NCBI GenBank assembly: GCA_023412475.1
Contig: JAEYNR010000004.1
Span: 1-45,209 of the forward strand
Source: Fibrobacterota bacterium
Lineage (GTDB): Bacteria; Fibrobacterota; Chitinivibrionia; Chitinivibrionales; Chitinispirillaceae
Length of the DNA: 45,209 nucleotides
Reading direction: 5' to 3'
Part shown: positions 16,237 to 25,402 of the stretch, one piece after another
Numbering within the stretch: the first letter of the stretch is position 1
Layout: every line of letters begins with the position of its first letter
Program-made: the position numbers and the translations under genes
Notes under the pieces: model-generated
Told to the model about the DNA's origin: nothing
Database searches by the model: none
What the model saw: the letters and a program-made list of their open reading frames with translations, nothing else

Positions 16237-17463
16237 TTAACTTCTGAATATTGAACCAGTTAGAAGACTTTCACCTATCGCTCGATAGGTTTTTATTATC
16301 TGCTCCAAACCAGGTTTTTCGCCCAAAGACTTTAAAATTCTGGATGAAAGGGTTCCATCACTGAAAATAAGATCAAGCATCGGCAGAAATGGTGTAATCC
16401 ATTGTTTGTCATAGTCTTGCAGTTGTTCTATAAGATATCTCCACAACTGCCCTGCAGAACAGGTTGTATTCAAACCCATTGCAGAAAGGAAGCGACTATC
16501 ATCAATTATAGCATTTTCTCCATCTTTTATGGTTCGAAGAAAAATCTCTTTCAGCGGAGCTGCGTGCCAGGATTTCTGCTCGTGCAATGAACAAAACCTC
16601 TCATCTGCCATCATGCGAATTGCACCAATTACAGCAGCAGCGATCGCAATGTCAGCAAAAGGAGTCTCCTGAACATCAATAACCCTGATTTCAATGGAAT
16701 TTCTTTCAAAGCGCGCTATCGCTCCCCTGGCATTGACCCACTCTTCCTGCAGTGTTTTTTCAGAGTCGTAAGGCTGGAGATCCCTGTAAATTTTTTGCAG
16801 AATATGTCGCTTGTATTCGGCAGAAGAAAAAACCGGTTCAGGGATAACATCACCTGTAATCGAAGGAATTTTGACGGAATTATTTCTGTAAACCTCCATC
16901 CTGGTGTCTTTGTACCCGGTGATTTTACCATCTGCAACAGGTGATCCGGCGCAAAGAGCCGGTATTAAAGGAAGAATCAGCCGTATTGCAGCATGCAATC
17001 TGCAAAACTCTTCATCGTTGGCGAATGAGAGATTAATATGCATACTCTGAAGATTTGCCCACCCATGACCTTTACAGCCAAATACACTGTTGAAAGCCTG
17101 GTAGATGGGATTGTAGTCATGAGGCCATAAATGCATTTCGGTGGAAGGGTCCATAAACGGATGCATGGGACCGGGCAATAAAAGGCCATTGAAACTATCA
17201 AGCAGCGATTGAACATGCAGGATGTTATTGTGAAATAACTCTGAAATACCATGCAAAGAGCAAACCGGTTCGGTAGTCTTCAGTTCGATAACATGCAGCA
17301 CCAGTTCATTTGACCAGGATATCTTTCCTTGAGCAATTTCATTTCGAACGGATCCGCAGGCTTTTTTTATTAGCTTGTCGCTTATCGGAAGCACTTTCAG
17401 AGTGTCTTTGGCGACAATCATATATTCCAGTTCGATCCCGAACTTTTCAAAAATGTTATACAC
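16237..17463 (-). CDS. GCS2-type carboxylate-amine ligase (glutamate-cysteine ligase family 2)
   Basis: A 408-aa ATP-dependent ligase with the glutamine-synthetase-like fold of the GCS2/YbdK family. FGIELEYMI (8-16) supplies the first metal-binding Glu pair; ELKTTEP, an HINLSFANDEEF block and RFERNSIEIRVIDVQE follow as in the family. Such enzymes join the carboxylate of Glu or a related acid to an amine; true glutathione synthesis is only one use. It starts at GTG with TTGGAG in front, 54 bases after the ATP-grasp gene, so it is the third gene of one operon. Function is probably synthesis of a small peptide or amide tag together with the ATP-grasp enzyme. Confidence 0.82.
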   Translation of the reverse strand: MYNIFEKFGIELEYMIVAKDTLKVLPISDKLIKKACGSVRNEIAQGKISWSNELVLHVIELKTTEPVCSLHGISELFHNNILHVQSLLDSFNGLLLPGPMHPFMDPSTEMHLWPHDYNPIYQAFNSVFGCKGHGWANLQSMHINLSFANDEEFCRLHAAIRLILPLIPALCAGSPVADGKITGYKDTRMEVYRNNSVKIPSITGDVIPEPVFSSAEYKRHILQKIYRDLQPYDSEKTLQEEWVNARGAIARFERNSIEIRVIDVQETPFADIAIAAAVIGAIRMMADERFCSLHEQKSWHAAPLKEIFLRTIKDGENAIIDDSRFLSAMGLNTTCSAGQLWRYLIEQLQDYDKQWITPFLPMLDLIFSDGTLSSRILKSLGEKPGLEQIIKTYRAIGESLLTGSIFRS

Positions 17464-17517
17464 GTTGCTCCAATAGAGTTTATGTTATTATTCTATGGTA
17501 AACCTGAAATACCAGTC

Positions 17518-18987
17518 TCAATAAACAAAACCGTTTTTGCTTGTAAGAATCCGTTTCAGAAAGACTTCCATAATTCGATCGTAGAGGTTCTGCTTTGCAA
17601 CCAGGTCTTCGATTCCGGCGTCCACATTAGGATTATCATTTATTTCCATTATGTAATATTTTTTATCGATCTGCTTTATATCGACCCCGTATAGGCCATC
17701 ACCAATCAGATTGGCTGCTTTCAGGGCAAGACGGATCACCTGAACAGGAGCAAGCTCAACCGGAAGAGTCTCAAAGCGGCCTTCCAGTTTTCTTCCGACC
17801 GGATCGCGTTTTATTATCTGCCAATGATTTCTGGCCATGAAATACTTGCATACAAAGAGTGGTTTACGGTCAAAAACACCAACTCTCCAGTCAAAATCGG
17901 TGGGCAGATATTCCTGAACCACAATCAGATCTGATTTGGAGAGCATACGACTAGCTTCCCTCATAAACATCTCTTCTGTTTCAGTTTTAAGAACTCCCTG
18001 GGAGAAAGCACTGTCAGGCTGTTTCAGTACGCAGGGTACTCCAGTCACTTTGAGACATTCTTCCAGATTATCTTTATGAACGATACTGGTTTTAGGAGTT
18101 GGAATACTGTGACAGTCAAGAAGTTCTGCGAGGTAAACTTTATTGGAACACCTGAGAATCGATTCTGGATTGTCAACCACAACCAGCCCTTCTGCTTCTG
18201 CTCTTCTGGCGAATCTGTAGGTATGATGATTGACGCTGGTGGTTTCTCTTATAAACAGGGCATCGTACTCGGCAATTCGTCCAAAATCATCTCTGCTTAT
18301 CACTTCTGTATTAAGCCCCAGTCTTTCACCGGCTGAGACGAAGCGTTTAATAGCCTTTTCGTTGGAAGGGCCTTCCTTTTCCTCAGGATTCCAGAGAATA
18401 GCCAGATCATAGCGCAATGTTCTTCGTTTTACTGTGCTGACCACTCTACCGGAAAAATGCCCGGTGGCCACCCCAACCAGAAATTTATGGTGCTGCACCG
18501 GAATTTCACCAGTAGGCACGGGATCGATATTATGCAGATGCCAACCATCTTTTTCTCTGAGGAATTCTGCTTTTAAGAGTGGGGCAGGAAAAAGATTATA
18601 CAGATGCAAAGCCAACCGGTCAAATTGTCTGTTTACTGATCGTCCAAAATAAATGCTCATGTTGTAAGAATCTTCTTCTATTACAGAAAGATTCTTCTGT
18701 ATCAGCTCATCAAGATCATCATCGACAAACCTGATCAGGGTCTGGCTTTTCATATCCTGTATGGTGGAAATATTGGGAAGCGGTTTGTGCCCCCGGGCAG
18801 AAGCCAGTAAAGATACATAATAACCGATACTCTGGTAACGGTATGATTTACATAGATTAAATACCCTTACTTGGCGCATCTGGCTGTAGCGTTCTTCAGA
18901 AAGATAGGATTTTGCAGAAACCAGCTCAACCCCGGGTATTTGAAATGTCCAGTTTTTCGGGTTATTGACTACTATCAAATTAGGCAT
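17518..18987 (-). CDS. RimK-like ATP-grasp ligase with N-terminal RLAN-type domain
   Basis: A 489-aa two-part protein. Residues 1-150 resemble the RLAN domain that precedes some RimK-like enzymes; about 280-480 is an ATP-grasp fold with an ATP-binding VLKQPDSAFSQGV loop near 340 and the magnesium motif MEINDNPN, with Glu448 and Asn450. Members form amide bonds between a carboxylate and an amino acid, RimK itself adding glutamates to ribosomal protein S6. This architecture is typically found in operons with GCS2-type ligases and papain-like peptidases, as here. The start overlaps the C39 gene by 13 bases, indicating translational coupling. Cytoplasmic. The acceptor is unknown. Confidence 0.85.
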   Translation of the reverse strand: MPNLIVVNNPKNWTFQIPGVELVSAKSYLSEERYSQMRQVRVFNLCKSYRYQSIGYYVSLLASARGHKPLPNISTIQDMKSQTLIRFVDDDLDELIQKNLSVIEEDSYNMSIYFGRSVNRQFDRLALHLYNLFPAPLLKAEFLREKDGWHLHNIDPVPTGEIPVQHHKFLVGVATGHFSGRVVSTVKRRTLRYDLAILWNPEEKEGPSNEKAIKRFVSAGERLGLNTEVISRDDFGRIAEYDALFIRETTSVNHHTYRFARRAEAEGLVVVDNPESILRCSNKVYLAELLDCHSIPTPKTSIVHKDNLEECLKVTGVPCVLKQPDSAFSQGVLKTETEEMFMREASRMLSKSDLIVVQEYLPTDFDWRVGVFDRKPLFVCKYFMARNHWQIIKRDPVGRKLEGRFETLPVELAPVQVIRLALKAANLIGDGLYGVDIKQIDKKYYIMEINDNPNVDAGIEDLVAKQNLYDRIMEVFLKRILTSKNGFVY

Positions 18988-19697
18988 GAATCACTCACAG
19001 GTTTTTCTATTATTAGAAGATTAGCATCATAAGTAAGTACACCCAGCAGTGTCGCACAGACGACTCTGTCAATCCCTATCCGGTAATTTCTATTCGTAGA
19101 AATCGGATTGGGTCCCAACGGATCTGCTACATACACCATCTCTTCGGCATCATCATATCCATGAAGAACCACAAAATGGCCACTGGAATATCCCCTTACA
19201 TCATCATAATCATCCGTTTCTCCACCTGTCTCCCGTGCACTTTGATAAAGAAATGTGGCACTCAACCCGGCTATAACCGGCTTGCCACCTGCAAAACAGT
19301 CTGAGATCAATGCAGAATTAAAATCCCGGAACTTAACGATCCCACCCTGCTCTATAAAGTGCAGGTAAGCATTGGTAACAATCTGAAGCTTCGAGTCGGA
19401 TTTGTGCTTCGCCTGTAATTTGAGTTTCTGCCTTAAATCTACAACCGGGTCTGTACTGAACCAGGTTGGATCGAAAAAATGCAGATCATAGCTGATGATA
19501 GTTGCTAGGTATCCCCGCCGCAGTGCATGACATCCAAGAAACACCGCCAGTGTTCCACCATCCTCCAAAGTCTCTACTCCGGAAATCACTCTGTCTAGTG
19601 TAATGGAATCCTGATAATATCTATAAACAGCATGAAGACAGGTGGGACCGCATGTGGACTCGGTTGGTTGAGAAAGTATGGTAAGTGGTAACTGCAT
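18975..19697 (-). CDS. C39-like cysteine peptidase
   Basis: A 240-aa papain-fold peptidase. Gln10 with Cys16 (QPTESTCGPTCL) is the oxyanion/catalytic pair, His174 lies in GHFVVLHGYD and Asp192 in VADP, completing a C39-type triad. There is no ABC transporter domain as in bacteriocin exporters and no signal peptide, so a cytoplasmic processing or tag-removing role in the ligase operon is more likely. It is the first gene of the operon. Upstream, at about 19750, is a CCTGA/TCAGG hairpin but no clear ribosome binding site. Confidence 0.8.
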   Translation of the reverse strand: MQLPLTILSQPTESTCGPTCLHAVYRYYQDSITLDRVISGVETLEDGGTLAVFLGCHALRRGYLATIISYDLHFFDPTWFSTDPVVDLRQKLKLQAKHKSDSKLQIVTNAYLHFIEQGGIVKFRDFNSALISDCFAGGKPVIAGLSATFLYQSARETGGETDDYDDVRGYSSGHFVVLHGYDDAEEMVYVADPLGPNPISTNRNYRIGIDRVVCATLLGVLTYDANLLIIEKPVSDSCLI

Positions 19698-19943
19698 TTC
19701 TATACAGAATGGAAAATTAGTCCAGTTCTTATATTTTTCTTCCTGAAAAAATCAGGCCTGTTAAAATACACCAAACATTGTTTCTGGTGCAAATGTTTTT
19801 CAACTCTTATGCCCCTTCAGCGGTTATTTTCTTTTGCATACTGTTTCATTATAAATTCTTTAGCGTTCTGCTTTGAAACAAATGATTCTGCAAAATTCTC
19901 AGAAAATCCTGTAATTCATTCTTTTATCTCCAAACCTCCTTTG

Positions 19944-19959
19944 TGGCATGGCTTTTGCC
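19944..19959 (+). promoter_or_regulatory. Sigma-54-like promoter of clpB
   Basis: TGGCATG-GCTT-TTGCC has exact GG-N10-GC spacing and matches the -24/-12 consensus at nearly every conserved base. Transcription would start near 19970, giving a 20-base leader that carries the AAGGGAG ribosome binding site. No CIRCE or clear heat-shock sigma site was found in the 290-base gap at 19698-19990. Confidence 0.5.
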
Positions 19960-19990
19960 TACTATGGCGATTCTCAAGAAGGGAGAGAGC

Positions 19991-22573
19991 ATGGATATAG
20001 AAAAATTTACACGTAAATCTCAGGAAGCCATCAGCACTGCAAATTCCATTGCCGTAGAACTTAACCATCAGGAACTGGTTCCTCTGCATCTTGTGCTGGC
20101 CCTTACAAGACAGCAGGATGGATTGATTCCATCGGTTCTGGATCGCATGGGCATACAGCCTGTAAATGCCGATGAAGCTGCAATGGAAATTCTAAGGAAA
20201 ATTCCTGCAGTCACCGGTCAGGGACTGCAAACATTCATGTCACGCGCACTGACTACAGTCTTAAATGAAGCCCAACGACTGGCTTCTGAAATGAAGGACG
20301 AGTTTGTCAGTGTTGAGCACCTGTTTCTGGCAGCACTGAACAAAGATCACGATTGTCAGTTGCTTACCCAAAAGATTAATCTCTCACCAGCGGCTGTTCT
20401 TGAAATTCTAAAAAATATCAGAGGCAATCAGAGAGTCACCTCTGCTGATCCGGAAAGCACTTTCGCTGCAATCGAAAAATATGGTCGAAACCTCACACAG
20501 ATGGCAAATCAGGGGAAACTTGATCCTGTAATTGGCCGGGATGAAGAGATTCGCAGAGTGATCCAGATACTCTCCAGACGCACCAAAAACAACCCTGTTC
20601 TTATCGGCGATCCAGGAGTAGGTAAAACCGCTATCGCAGAAGGACTGGCTTTGCGCATTATAAAAGGGGATGTGCCTGAGGGACTTAAAAACCGGCAGCT
20701 TGTCTCTTTGGATATGGGAGCACTGGTCGCGGGAGCAAAATTCAGAGGCGAATTTGAGGAAAGATTAAAAGCGGTTTTAAACGAAGTGGTTAAAAGCGGT
20801 AATATCATTCTTTTTATAGATGAATTGCACACTGTCGTAGGTGCCGGGGCAGCCGAAGGGTCCATAGATGCCGGAAACATGCTTAAGCCTATGCTTGCCA
20901 GAGGGGAGCTTCATACAATCGGAGCCACCACCCTTGATGAATATCGCAAATATGTTGAAAAAGACAAAGCACTGGAAAGAAGATTCCAGACTGTGCTGGT
21001 AAATCAGCCATCTGTAGAGGATACTATCTCGATACTGCGGGGATTGCGTGAGCGGTATGGGGTTCACCATGGAGTGCATATCAAAGATAATGCATTGGTA
21101 GCCGCTGCTGTACTTTCGGACCGCTACATAAGCGATCGCTTTCTTCCTGACAAAGCAATTGACCTGATCGATGAGGCCGCAGCAAAGCTCAGGACCGAAA
21201 TTGACAGCAGCCCTGTCGAGCTGGATGAAGTAATGCGAAGACAAATGCAATTGGAAATTGAAATAGAAGGATTAAAAAAAGAGAAAGATTCCTCTTCAAG
21301 GGAAAGGCTCTCAAAGCTGCAGCATGAACTTGCGGAGGTCAAATCAGACGCATCAGAGCTGAAAGCACTATGGGAAGCCGAAAAGCAGAAGGTGGCTCAC
21401 CTGCAATCTTTACGAGAGCAACTCGAGCAGACCCGTCAAGAGTTAGAAAGAGCCGAACGGGAATACAACCTAAGTAAAGCTGCAGAACTGCGCCATGGCA
21501 AGATCCCCAATCTGGAAAAAGAGTTGAAATCTGCCGAGGAACAGATCAGGAATCAAAGTAACCATAAAAAGCTGCTTAAAGAGGATGTAGATGAAGAGGA
21601 TATTGCCGAGATTATAAGCAGATGGACTCATATTCCGGTAAGCAAACTGGTTCAGGGTGAAAAAGAAAAACTACTGCTCCTGTCCCAACATCTGCATAAA
21701 AGAGTAATCGGTCAGAATGAGGCTGTTGATGCGATTGCTGATGCCGTGTTAAGAGCCAGATCCGGTCTTCAGGACCCAAATCGTCCCATCGGAAGCTTTA
21801 TTTTTCTGGGACCCACAGGAGTGGGGAAAACTGAACTTGCCAGAGCTCTGGCTTTTAATCTCTTTGATGATGAGAGGGCAATGGTAAGAATCGACATGTC
21901 AGAGTATATGGAAAAGTTCGCTGTTTCCAGACTGCTTGGGGCTCCTCCAGGGTATGTAGGCTACGAAGAGGGAGGACAATTGACCGAAGCTGTAAGGCGG
22001 CGGCCCTATTCGGTAATTCTATTCGATGAAATCGAAAAGGCGCATCCAGATGTTTTTAATATACTTTTGCAAATTCTGGACGATGGCCGAATCACCGATT
22101 CGCAGGGAAGGTTAATTAACTTCAAAAACACCATCATAATAATGACATCCAATATCGGATCTCAACATATAGCCGATTATGATGGTGGTGAGGGATATGA
22201 GAAAATCCGCTCTACGGTGATGAGTGAACTAAGAAATTATTTCAAGCCGGAGTTTCTTAACCGTGTTGATGAAATTGTTGTTTTCCATTCACTTTCTAAA
22301 CAACACATACTGGAGATTGTGTCAATACAACTGGAATCCCTTTTCAATAGACTTCAAAACATAACAATGAAACTCTTTGTCGAAGAAAGCGCTAAAGCCC
22401 TTATCGCTGAGAAAGGTTTCGAACCGGTTTATGGTGCACGACCGCTTAAAAGAGTTATTCAGAAGGAGATTGAAACACCCATTTCACGTATGATCATTTC
22501 GGGTGAGCTAAAGGAGGGCAGTTCTGCAGTTGTATCGGCAAGTGGTGATCAGTTCACTTTTGAAGTGGAATGA
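19991..22573 (+). CDS. clpB: ATP-dependent disaggregase ClpB
   Basis: An 860-aa Hsp100 chaperone that, with DnaK, resolubilises aggregated protein. N-terminal Clp-N repeats span 1-145. NBD1 has Walker A GDPGVGKT (206-213) and ILFIDELHT. A long coiled-coil middle domain, diagnostic of ClpB rather than ClpA or ClpC, covers about 400-520. NBD2 has GPTGVGKTE near 606-614 and VILFDEIEKAHPDV, followed by a D2-small domain. The length is normal for the family. The ATG at 19991 has AAGGGAGAG at ideal distance; a GTG at 19943 would fall inside the promoter-like site and is rejected. Likely monocistronic, ending in a hairpin terminator. Confidence 0.95.
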   Translation: MDIEKFTRKSQEAISTANSIAVELNHQELVPLHLVLALTRQQDGLIPSVLDRMGIQPVNADEAAMEILRKIPAVTGQGLQTFMSRALTTVLNEAQRLASEMKDEFVSVEHLFLAALNKDHDCQLLTQKINLSPAAVLEILKNIRGNQRVTSADPESTFAAIEKYGRNLTQMANQGKLDPVIGRDEEIRRVIQILSRRTKNNPVLIGDPGVGKTAIAEGLALRIIKGDVPEGLKNRQLVSLDMGALVAGAKFRGEFEERLKAVLNEVVKSGNIILFIDELHTVVGAGAAEGSIDAGNMLKPMLARGELHTIGATTLDEYRKYVEKDKALERRFQTVLVNQPSVEDTISILRGLRERYGVHHGVHIKDNALVAAAVLSDRYISDRFLPDKAIDLIDEAAAKLRTEIDSSPVELDEVMRRQMQLEIEIEGLKKEKDSSSRERLSKLQHELAEVKSDASELKALWEAEKQKVAHLQSLREQLEQTRQELERAEREYNLSKAAELRHGKIPNLEKELKSAEEQIRNQSNHKKLLKEDVDEEDIAEIISRWTHIPVSKLVQGEKEKLLLLSQHLHKRVIGQNEAVDAIADAVLRARSGLQDPNRPIGSFIFLGPTGVGKTELARALAFNLFDDERAMVRIDMSEYMEKFAVSRLLGAPPGYVGYEEGGQLTEAVRRRPYSVILFDEIEKAHPDVFNILLQILDDGRITDSQGRLINFKNTIIIMTSNIGSQHIADYDGGEGYEKIRSTVMSELRNYFKPEFLNRVDEIVVFHSLSKQHILEIVSIQLESLFNRLQNITMKLFVEESAKALIAEKGFEPVYGARPLKRVIQKEIETPISRMIISGELKEGSSAVVSASGDQFTFEVE

Positions 22574-22582
22574 GGAAGCTGG

Positions 22583-22619
22583 GCTCCATTTCCTGCTGAA
22601 AAGTAAATGGAGCTCTTTT
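22583..22619 (+). terminator. Terminator after clpB
   Basis: GCTCCATTT (22583-22591) and AAATGGAGC (22605-22613) form a 9-bp stem followed by TCTTTT. It also lies just beyond the stop of the convergent tautomerase gene and may serve both. Confidence 0.7.
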
Positions 22620-22624
22620 CCCTT

Positions 22625-22972
22625 TCAGCCGAAAGTAGTCCCATTCCATCCCCAATTAGAGGCAGGGATATCGGTGAAGTTACAGTAAATTCGTTCTTTA
22701 TCTATTGCCAGTTCTTTGTGCAGATAATCACAAAGCTTTTGTGAAAGCATTTTGCTTGTTGCTGCATTAATTCCTCCGATACTTCTTAGATCAGCAAACG
22801 CAGCCGCATTCTGTGAACCAGATATGTTGATTTTACTTTCAGTAATTAGAACCATCATATAATTCTGTGGTTTTCCCATACTCTGAGCTACAAGCTGTGA
22901 GAGTTCGGATAGAATTTTTGCAGACATCGTTTCATCGTTTTTTTTATTCAGGTAAAGATTTAATAATGGCAC
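22625..22972 (-). CDS. MIF-like tautomerase-superfamily protein
   Basis: A 115-aa homologue of macrophage migration inhibitory factor and D-dopachrome tautomerase. Pro2 (Pro1 after Met removal, the catalytic base), the SELSQLVAQSMGKP block with a Lys near 34, the LRSIGGI segment and the C-terminal ASNWGWNGTTFG tail line up with animal MIF along the whole length. MIF's CxxC motif is absent. Keto-enol tautomerase activity of a trimeric barrel is expected; the natural bacterial substrate is unknown. It starts at GTG with GGGAG eight bases before. Cytoplasmic, no signal peptide. It converges with clpB, and a 670-base gap lies upstream. Confidence 0.88.
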   Translation of the reverse strand: MPLLNLYLNKKNDETMSAKILSELSQLVAQSMGKPQNYMMVLITESKINISGSQNAAAFADLRSIGGINAATSKMLSQKLCDYLHKELAIDKERIYCNFTDIPASNWGWNGTTFG

Positions 22973-23643
22973 CTGCAGACTCCCTTCAGGAAAAATTACT
23001 GTTTGATATTTATTTTAAAAATAATTTGATGCCTTTAGAGGTGGATGTGATAATGGTGGAGTTTCAGAGAAAAGTAAGGATTTTGAAAATAAATGAGAGT
23101 GACAAGTAGTGAGAGGTTAGAGTTTTGTTTTTTTAAGGGATGAGGAGGGAAAAAATTGGTTTCATGTCTTCTTTGGGGACGGAGGAAACCCAGTATAGGC
23201 ACATTTGGCTTGAAAGTTAAAAGTATAGACAGACCAGGTATTTCCGAATAATCAGGAAAGTTGGATTCTTTATAGGATAGGAGAATCACAGAAATTTATT
23301 CGGCTTCCTCCGGCACTTCTTTTTGTGAGGGACGGAGTTACTAATAAAAATCACTTTGGCTCAAAAGCCAAAAGTCTAATCAAATCAGATTTCTTTTTCA
23401 AATATCGAGAAATGGTGCAAGAATTACCTTAGAAAGATTGTCCTAAATGAATAAAATATGAGTTTGGTTCTTTATAGAATTGTGGAACTCAGCGATTGAG
23501 TTCGGATGTAAGTTTCCTCCGTCCCCCCTATTGCAGACAAGCAGCCTTTCAAAAACCAGCTCTCAAACCGCAATAGCTCTATCTCTAAGTAAAACCAAAT
23601 AATGAGGCAAAGAAACTGAAACAGGACAGTTTTTTTACAAGGT
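22973..23643. repeat. Gene-free gap with repeated and inverted segments
   Basis: A 15-bp perfect inverted repeat pairs GGGGACGGAGGAAAC (23175-23189) with 23512-23526. Inside it are imperfect direct repeats: TTTGGCTTGAAAGTTAAAAG near 23207 against TTTGGCTCAAAAGCCAAAAG near 23354, and TTCTTTATAGGAT near 23267 against TTCTTTATAGAAT near 23468. Short open frames here lack start signals. The arrangement resembles a degenerate mobile element or nested intergenic repeats without a transposase. Confidence 0.45.
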
Positions 23644-24597
23644 TCAATGTTTTTTGAACAGATTCAGGAATCGTTTCTCATAAATATCATAAAGCCCCCA
23701 TTTATCCAGTTCTGCTTTCAGCTCCAAAGCTCTGTTCTTGTCCTTTTTCTGCGAAAGTTCTCTGAAAAGCCGCTCAATACGGGCCATCACATATTCAGGT
23801 ACTTTATCGTCTTTCATCTCAGATGGCGCAGACATCTGCTGCTCTTCAAAAAGATCCTGCTCTTCCTGCTCCAGGAGCATAGGAAGAACATTTCGGAGCC
23901 GCTCTTCAATCTCGGCAAACGATACCTCTGATTCGGCCACCCCCTCCTCCAGCTCAGAAGTATCGATATCCAGATCGTTAATACGTGCCAAACTCTTTAC
24001 AATAGCCAGTGAACCTTTAGGATAAGCCATCGCTGCAGCATAAGTTGGAATTGTAGCCAGAACGCAAGCAGCCTCAATATTCTGAGAAGCAGCTATACCC
24101 AGCAGTAATCCACTGAGCCCACTTATATAACCTTCATTGAGCGGCTTTATTCCAAAACTTTCAAGTTCCCTGAGAAAATATCTCTGATTAGCAGCCACAT
24201 AGATTTCCGATTCCGATTTGTAGCTCATAGCCAAAGGCAAAGCTGCCGCAGTATAGATACGCGGTGCTTTGAGTTTTTTTGCCACCTCTAGCACAGTCTG
24301 AGCGATGGTGACCGCATCCTGACCTTCGGTTTGAATCGTACTCTCAAAAAAAACCAGATTAGGTTCATGCTGCTCATGAAAAAAACTTCGGGGCAGCTCT
24401 GGAAAACTGGCGATCCCCTCATTTACCACCACCTCCTCTGGAACATAAAAAGGCTCCATGTCCAGTTCGGCAAAAAGACGCGCATCTACAGTACGTCTCA
24501 GATAATCCATGGCCATCAACGCCACATTTCCCATTCCAGGCCAGGCTGCAAACATGATTGGAGGTGAGTTGAAATTAACGTTTTCAATTTTTCTCAT
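23644..24597 (-). CDS. PAC2 (proteasome assembly chaperone) family protein
   Basis: A 317-aa protein. The PAC2-type domain (about 1-230) shows PPIMFAAWPGMGNVALMAMDYL at the start, a central IYTAAALPLAMSYK and the ISGLSGLLLGIA segment; the last 80 residues are charged and helical. PAC2 proteins resemble purine phosphorylase-like folds and act as assembly chaperones in archaea and eukaryotes; their bacterial role is undefined. No proteasome genes are present. A TTG at 24609 opens the frame, but the ATG at 24597 with GGAA in front is preferred. It follows the exonuclease gene on the same strand by about 75 bases, so the two may be co-transcribed. Confidence 0.8.
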   Translation of the reverse strand: MRKIENVNFNSPPIMFAAWPGMGNVALMAMDYLRRTVDARLFAELDMEPFYVPEEVVVNEGIASFPELPRSFFHEQHEPNLVFFESTIQTEGQDAVTIAQTVLEVAKKLKAPRIYTAAALPLAMSYKSESEIYVAANQRYFLRELESFGIKPLNEGYISGLSGLLLGIAASQNIEAACVLATIPTYAAAMAYPKGSLAIVKSLARINDLDIDTSELEEGVAESEVSFAEIEERLRNVLPMLLEQEEQDLFEEQQMSAPSEMKDDKVPEYVMARIERLFRELSQKKDKNRALELKAELDKWGLYDIYEKRFLNLFKKH

Positions 24598-24673
24598 AAA
24601 TTTTTCCAAAGATACAGTAGTCCAGGCCTATAAATAAAGCAACCGCAAGTAATATGCCTGAATATTAAGCTCA

Positions 24674-25189
24674 TCACCAGTTTATTTTCAATTTATTACT
24701 CCGTTTCATCTTCAGCATCGCCCTGGCATTGGCTAAAGCATCCTCCAGAGGATTATGTCCATAGCTCTTTCTTTTAAAATGTTTAAATCTACTGTATATG
24801 CTTCTCTTCAGTCCCAAAAAAAGCGATAAGAGATTAATGGAGCTGTACCAGAAAGGATTAAATCCCATGAAGTGATAAAAATACCAATTGACATATTGCC
24901 AATCGAATCCGTTATCGGAAACAAAATAAAGATGCGTTCCTCCATGGATAGAGAGCCACTGGGCGAAATGGCGCAACACATTCTGAGGACTTTCAAAGCG
25001 AAGTGTCTGCTCACGGCTGAAGCCGCAGATCTTTAATGAATCCGGTATCCATTTTTCTGAGATAGGGTGAAGTCTGGCATAGAAAGTCTTCTGAAGTGAA
25101 GGCTCAATAATAACAGCCCCCAGAGCCACCATGGAAAAGTCTCCAGGTATAGGCCCATCAGCCTCCACATCCACTGATATCCAACTCAT
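24674..25189 (-). CDS. DEDDh-type 3'-5' exonuclease family protein
   Basis: A 171-aa RNase H-like exonuclease of the DnaQ/RNase T class. Asp7 and Glu9 lie in SVDVEADGP, an Asp (92 or 96) in SDNGFDW, and His145 with Asp150 in HNPLEDA; these give the five DEDDh metal-binding and catalytic positions. The compact length without extra domains resembles RNase T-like or stand-alone exonucleases; DNA or RNA preference is open. The ATG at 25189 is used because the frame's first codon is a TTG directly before it; no strong Shine-Dalgarno is seen. It is followed by the PAC2 gene. Confidence 0.82.
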   Translation of the reverse strand: MSWISVDVEADGPIPGDFSMVALGAVIIEPSLQKTFYARLHPISEKWIPDSLKICGFSREQTLRFESPQNVLRHFAQWLSIHGGTHLYFVSDNGFDWQYVNWYFYHFMGFNPFWYSSINLLSLFLGLKRSIYSRFKHFKRKSYGHNPLEDALANARAMLKMKRSNKLKINW

Positions 25190-25402
25190 CAATAGAAAAG
25201 AAAAGCAAAAGGGGATCCACCAGTCACCTGAAACGGATTTTCCAGCAAAAGTTAAAAGAAGACGGGAATGCCTGTTTTTTGGCCAAGCTAAGGAGTTTTT
25301 TTGACAAGCCGATTTTGATTTTCGGCCTGAAAGGAAAGGCTTTGAAGGAGTCTTTTGAAGTAAACCTGGGAGTTTCGGTTGGGAATGCAGCAGACTTTTT
25401 TT

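Noticed and set aside
19698..19990. CIRCE or heat-shock sigma promoter before clpB
   Set aside because: No TTAGCACTC-type inverted repeat or convincing heat-shock box was found.
23035..23289. Short open frame on the minus strand in the repeat-rich gap
   Set aside because: Composition follows the repeats; no start signal or homology.
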